Shown: positions 7,416 to 10,567 of the stretch, piece after piece
Position numbering within the stretch: the first letter of the stretch is position 1
How the letters are laid out: each line of letters starts with the position of its first letter
NCBI GenBank assembly: GCA_034439915.1
Contig: JAWXBI010000271.1
Location: 1 to 10,567 of the forward strand
DNA length: 10,567 bases
Reading direction: 5' to 3'
Origin: JADJLQ01 sp034439915
Lineage (GTDB): Bacteria; Bacteroidota; Bacteroidia; Chitinophagales; Saprospiraceae
The notes under the pieces: generated by a model
What the model saw: the letters and a program-made list of their open reading frames with translations, nothing else
Told to the model about the DNA's origin: nothing
The model's database searches: none
Translations under genes and position numbers: made by a program

Positions 7416-8468
7416 ATGTATGATGTCATCCTCAGTTTTATTACCGCTTTTTCTCTGACTTATCTGGCTATCCCCAGTATCGTGCGGGTAGCCAAAGCCA
7501 AACATATCTATGATGAACCGGATGACCAGCGCCGTTCGCACGATTCACCGGTTCCGCGGCTGGGTGGTATAGCCATATTTGCCGGGGTGGTATTGTCGGT
7601 AACCCTTTGGACTCCATTTCAGGTATTTGCTGATCTTCAGTATATCCTGTGTGCCCTGGTCATCATCTTTTTGATCGGTTTCCGGGACGATGTCATGCCT
7701 TTGTCCGCCTTGTATAAAATGGTCGGGCAGGTGTTTGCCGCTTTTATCCTGGTATTTAAGGCCAATATTAAACTCACCAGTCTGTATGGGATATTCGGTA
7801 TTTACCAATTGCCGGATATCGCTTCGGTCCCGCTGAGCATATTTACGATTATTGTGATCATCAATGCATTTAACCTCATCGATGGGATCAACGGATTGTC
7901 GGGCAGTATTACTGTCCTGATCAGCATCACCCTGGGTTTGTGGTATTTGTTGATCAACCGGTTGGAGATTGCGGTATTGGCTTTTTCCCTGGCTGGTGCT
8001 ATGATCGCTTTTTTAAAATACAATTTTACTCCGGCTAAAATTTTTATGGGTGATACGGGATCTTTATTGATCGGATTGGTATGTTCGACGCTTACTATTA
8101 AGTTTATAGAGTTACACCGGGAACTCCCGGATTCGATTTATTCTTTCAAAGCCGTGCCGGCAGTGGCCGTAGGTATCCTCATCCTGCCGTTGTTTGACAC
8201 CCTTAGGGTATTCACTATGCGTATCTTGCGCGGCAGATCACCAATGTCTCCGGACCGCAATCATATTCACCATTTGCTGATTGATTCGGGGCTCAATCAT
8301 ATGCAAGCTACCGGCATCCTGGTTTCAGTCAATCTGTTATTTATATTTATGGTGTTTACGCTTCAGGGAATCGGCACCTTGAATTTATTGCTGGTCATCC
8401 TGGGATTTGCGACGTTGCTGAGCGGGTTATTGTTTTTGATTGCGAGGAGGAGGAGGATGGGGAGGTGA
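7416..8468 (+). CDS. WecA/TagO-like polyprenyl-phosphate sugar-1-phosphate transferase
   Basis: A 350-residue integral membrane enzyme of the MraY/WecA (glycosyltransferase 4) family, moving a UDP-linked amino-sugar phosphate, commonly GlcNAc-1-P, to undecaprenyl phosphate and so starting a surface glycan. Evidence: PRLGGIAIF (47-55), the DD pair in GFRDDVMPLS (88-97), NAFNLIDGINGLSG (150-163), KIFMGDTGSLLIG (208-220) and the cytoplasmic DRNHIHHLLIDSG (280-292). The HIHH motif favours WecA/TagO-type enzymes over MraY. About ten or eleven hydrophobic segments are present and the protein ends in a basic tail (ARRRRMGR). It lies 12 bases after the lipoprotein gene. The sugar donor cannot be read. 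UppS nearby makes its lipid acceptor, and an O-antigen ligase-like gene lies at the right edge. Confidence 0.92.
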   Translation: MYDVILSFITAFSLTYLAIPSIVRVAKAKHIYDEPDDQRRSHDSPVPRLGGIAIFAGVVLSVTLWTPFQVFADLQYILCALVIIFLIGFRDDVMPLSALYKMVGQVFAAFILVFKANIKLTSLYGIFGIYQLPDIASVPLSIFTIIVIINAFNLIDGINGLSGSITVLISITLGLWYLLINRLEIAVLAFSLAGAMIAFLKYNFTPAKIFMGDTGSLLIGLVCSTLTIKFIELHRELPDSIYSFKAVPAVAVGILILPLFDTLRVFTMRILRGRSPMSPDRNHIHHLLIDSGLNHMQATGILVSVNLLFIFMVFTLQGIGTLNLLLVILGFATLLSGLLFLIARRRRMGR

Positions 8469-8571
8469 GGATTATAGGCCTGGAGAAAAGCGGTAACTAA
8501 CCAACTGACTAACTGCAATTCGCTCGTCTGACCCGAGTGTGCAAAATATTTAAAGAAAAAGCCTAACCAAA

Positions 8572-9144
8572 ATGAATAGACAGATTATTATAATATTGTT
8601 CTTGATTCCGTTTAAATTAATTGCTCAGATTGATTATGACGAGATTAAAAGAAAGAGTTTCTATTCAGCCGAGATTGATACGATTAAAGAAAAAATCTTG
8701 ATTGTAGAAATGAATCATGCAATTGTCATTTTTAAACAATTAGATATAGGTTCTATCATAAAGAACACTGGTAATTCAGCCGATAATGGTTCTTTCAGGT
8801 ACTTTGCAAAGTATAATAACATCTAAAGACTTTTAAATTCAAATAGACAGAAAATACATTTGACTGATTACTGGTATGACTATTCTGACCAAGATAGGGA
8901 TAGAATGTTCGGAAATATAAAGTACTCAAATCCAGACAAAGAACCACTTGGTGAATTTATTTATATCGGCGGAGATTTAATTCATGTCTCAAAAGCAATG
9001 ATAATTGAAAAAAGAAATCATGAATTGGTGCCTAACAAAATGAAAATTAAAAGAGTAAACGGATTATTTGGAACCAGGTATGTTGAATTTAGATTACCAA
9101 ATAAAAAAGCTTTCTGGATAATTTTAACGCGATTGGGAGAATAA
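8572..9144 (+). pseudogene. Secreted protein gene interrupted by an in-frame stop
   Basis: One reading frame runs from ATG 8572 to the TAA at 9142-9144, broken only by a TAA at 8824-8826. Upstream of it are 84 residues; downstream, 105 more in the same frame without another stop. The N-terminus (MNRQIIIILFLIPFKLIAQ) is a good Sec signal peptide. The second part (DYWYDYSDQDRDRMFGN, then GEFIYIGGDLIHVS) has no strong start of its own: a TTG at 8860 and an ATG at 8905 are poor candidates. The parsimonious reading is a roughly 190-residue exported protein inactivated by one nonsense change, although a sequencing error would look the same. I do not recognise the family. Base and codon use are markedly richer in A and T than in the WecA-like gene before it, hinting at later acquisition. 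Confidence 0.65.
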
Positions 9145-9184
9145 ATAAAATACTAAGCACAATACATGGTATAGTGCCATGAGT

Positions 9185-9206
9185 GTTTCAGAGGTTTCAG
9201 AGGTTT
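9185..9206 (+). repeat. Short tandem repeat in intron 5' region
   Basis: GTTTCAGAG occurs twice in tandem (9185-9193, 9194-9202), followed by a partial GTTT. It sits in what would be the beginning of intron domain I and may be a small duplication accompanying decay. Confidence 0.5.
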
Positions 9207-9555
9207 GTATCTCGTAAAAAAATTAGATGTAAACAGGTAGGAAACTGCTTCGTAATTCCGCATGACACCATACCATCAAACGTGTGTGACTTGAATCGAT
9301 CATACCGAAACAAATGATTGAATGCTTTTAAGCTGATGGAAGAGATGAATTAGTTTAATGCACTATTCATTGGCCTTCCGGGAGAGTTCCCAAACCGCCT
9401 TATGCTCTAACATTGGAAACGGTGATAGTGGTTAGCGATAAGGATAAAAAGGGTCAAAGAGAATATTTGATCAGGTAAGACTATAAGTGCAACTATGACT
9501 ATAATTTATTGTCTGTGATTAACGAACAGGAAGAAATCCCGACAAAATTAGGGAC

Positions 9556-9629
9556 AGGCTGTATGAGATAAGAATCTCAAGCACGGTTCTGTGGGAAGGT
9601 GAGGGTGCAATTTCCTCGCCTTACCCGAT
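9556..9629 (+). ncRNA. Group II intron domains V and VI
   Basis: Domain V (9556-9589) has exactly the canonical 34-base length: lower strand AGGCTGTAT, upper stem GAGAT/ATCTC with a four-base loop AAGA, a two-base bulge, then the 3' strand GCACGGTTC. Compared with the usual GAGCCGTAT...GTACGGTTC form, it has an A.C mismatch at the base, GGC where the catalytic AGC triad is expected, and another A.C pair (positions 8 and 27). Domain VI (9593-9629) pairs GGGAAGGTGAGG with CCTCGCCTT-A-CCC; A9623 is the only bulge, seven bases before the proposed 3' end, where a branch-point adenosine belongs. Confidence 0.75.
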
Positions 9630-9664
9630 CATGTGCAATTTTAACAGACGATAAAAACAGATAA

Positions 9665-9880
9665 ATGGAAATTCCAAAATTTGATGAAACTTTCATTCCA
9701 ATCCTTGAAATTCTTAAAAATGGAAAAGTTTATAAGACAAGAGAACTAATAGAAGATGTTAAAACTTATTTTTATTCAGGGCTAACAGATGAACAACTGA
9801 AGCAAGAAACAAAATCTGGCGACTTACTTATAGACAATAGAATTGCCATGGAGGATGACACTATCTCTAAACTTAGATAA
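9665..9880 (+). pseudogene. N-terminal fragment of an Mrr-type restriction endonuclease
   Basis: The 71-residue frame matches from memory the Mrr N-terminal winged-helix domain, which positions type IV restriction enzymes on modified DNA: IPKFDETFIPILEIL (3-17), a K/R-rich helix with TRELIEDV (25-32), LTDEQLKQ (40-47), and the KSG...NRIA stretch (50-61). In this family a tryptophan normally follows near NRxx. Here the frame instead gives MEDDTISKLR and stops. Skipping one base at 9848 gives W-R-M-T-L and runs to a stop at 9891-9893, so a one-base insertion is possible. The PD-(D/E)xK nuclease domain is missing in every frame before the next gene, so no restriction activity is expected. ATG 9665 lies 35 bases after the intron end. 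Composition is A+T-rich, like the broken gene at 8572. Confidence 0.6.
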
Positions 9881-9997
9881 AACACGATTTTGAAATAGAG
9901 TCTAAATTTTAGTAGCGAGTTGAAGAATAAAAAACGAAGCTATTATGCCAGCGATTTCTGATTTACGGAGCGGTAGCATCGTATTAAAGTTTTTCCA

Positions 9998-10567
9998 TTA
10001 AATCGTAGGGTTTGTTTTTTCCATGCCTATTGTATAAAAATTCACAATCTGGTGACCAGCCAACCATGCAATCACAAGCCACATCAACCTGCTATACTCC
10101 ATATCAGCCGTCCATCCATCAAAAAACATAACCATTAATAATCCGGAAAATAAAATCTTTAGTCTTGGATCAGGCAATCCAGGAAGGGAGATAAAAACAG
10201 AAATTAACAGAACAATCAGACCCAGGAAACCCGTCAGTCCAAATTTGGCGAGGACTCCCGTAAACATGCTATGAGGATTTTTAAAACGGCATGCCTCCGG
10301 ATAAACCCCTGCCTGCTGTAGTGAATCCACAAACGGAAGATAGTTCCTCGGGCCAATACCCATCAAAGGATAATCCTTAAAACAAGTCCATGCCGCGATT
10401 TTATTGGTAGTATAATGGGTATGGTAAACGGTAAAATGAGTTCCTTTTAGCAAAATACTGGAGGTATCCAGGTAGGCCGGGATACGTGCTTCCATATATT
10501 GATTGTTGACCGGAAACCAATGCGAAATCACTAAATAAACCAGGATCAACCCGGAAGATAAACTAAA
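9998..10567 (-). CDS. O-antigen ligase/polymerase-like membrane protein (5' end outside window)
   Basis: Only the C-terminal 189 residues are visible; the frame is open to the right edge, so the start lies beyond it. The visible part begins in a membrane segment, then has a large extracytoplasmic loop containing NKIAAWTCFKDYPLMGIGPR, followed by NYLPF, and NPHSMFTGVLAKFGLTGFLG, then three more hydrophobic segments. The GxGxxNF-like motif followed by a His in an (N)xHSxFxxxLxxxGLxG motif is the hallmark of the WaaL/Wzy_C family, which ligates or polymerises undecaprenyl-linked glycan at the periplasmic face; the His lies in the essential region. Ligase and polymerase cannot be told apart from this fragment. 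Together with the WecA-like gene it suggests a surface-polysaccharide locus. It is convergent with the Mrr fragment. Confidence 0.8.
   Translation of the reverse strand, partial: FSLSSGLILVYLVISHWFPVNNQYMEARIPAYLDTSSILLKGTHFTVYHTHYTTNKIAAWTCFKDYPLMGIGPRNYLPFVDSLQQAGVYPEACRFKNPHSMFTGVLAKFGLTGFLGLIVLLISVFISLPGLPDPRLKILFSGLLMVMFFDGWTADMEYSRLMWLVIAWLAGHQIVNFYTIGMEKTNPTI

Larger units (their letters stand above)
9174..9629 (+). mobile_element. ORF-less group II intron, probably decayed
   Basis: This explains most of the gene-free 9145-9664 stretch. The 3' end has a 34-base domain V and a domain VI with a bulged adenosine, ending GAT at 9629. The proposed 5' end is GTGCC at 9174, close to the group II GUGYG consensus. 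Just upstream, ATGGTAT (9166-9172) is fully complementary to ATACCAT (9270-9276), as expected of an IBS1-EBS1 pairing. The interior has ribozyme-like pieces, for example the hairpin CATTG-GAAA-CGGTG (9411-9424) with a GNRA loop. Domain IV, which normally carries the reverse transcriptase, seems reduced to a small stem TCCC (9537-9540) / GGGA (9551-9554). No reverse transcriptase frame exists in the window. The 3' boundary is much better supported than the 5' one. Mobility would need a maturase from elsewhere, if the RNA still works. Confidence 0.68.

Noticed and set aside
8521..8539. Hairpin after the WecA-like gene as a terminator
   Set aside because: A six-base stem (CGCTCG/CGAGTG, one G.T pair) is present but is followed by GCAAAATA, not a T-run; too weak to call.
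9145..9664. Reverse transcriptase or other protein gene in the intron region
   Set aside because: All frames are broken by frequent stops and none shows an RT motif such as YADD.
9895..9990. Integron attC site
   Set aside because: No matched RYYYAAC/GTTRRRY ends and no consistent inverted-repeat fold; no integrase in the window.

Overview
The window looks like chromosomal DNA of a member of the Bacteroidota, possibly a Saprospirae-type environmental bacterium. The phylum call rests on a five-POTRA BamA next to uppS, on lipoproteins with short Bacteroidota-like signal peptides, on the lack of clear Shine-Dalgarno sequences, and on a TAnnTTTG-type -7 element just before uppS. The lineage within the phylum is inference.

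Layout. Positions 1-171 hold two short palindromes and the leader of an alpha/beta-hydrolase lipoprotein gene (172-1059, +). That gene converges on, and overlaps by 27 bases, a BASS-family sodium symporter-like gene (1033-2190, -). A REP-like repeat cluster (2233-2410) follows and runs into the stop codon of an RluB-type pseudouridine synthase gene (2403-3197, -). Upstream of it on the same strand are bamA (3295-5826) and uppS (5901-6668), a classic Bacteroidota envelope pair. A divergent spacer of about 250 bases leads to a plus-strand pair: a small lipoprotein (6921-7403) and a WecA/TagO-like polyprenyl-phosphate sugar-1-phosphate transferase (7416-8468).

The segment from about 8570 to 9997 differs from its surroundings: it is visibly richer in A and T and made of broken or selfish parts. 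It contains a secreted-protein gene split by one in-frame TAA (8572-9144), an ORF-less group II intron (about 9174-9629) with recognisable domains V and VI, and the N-terminal domain of an Mrr-type restriction enzyme without its nuclease domain (9665-9880). An O-antigen ligase/polymerase-like gene (9998 to the window end, -) then begins beyond the right edge.

Functionally most intact genes serve the cell envelope. UppS makes the C55 lipid carrier, the WecA-like enzyme loads the first sugar phosphate on that carrier, the O-antigen ligase/polymerase-like protein acts late in the same kind of pathway, and BamA inserts outer-membrane proteins. The most unusual item is the compact intron relic. 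I see no convincing new multi-gene system.
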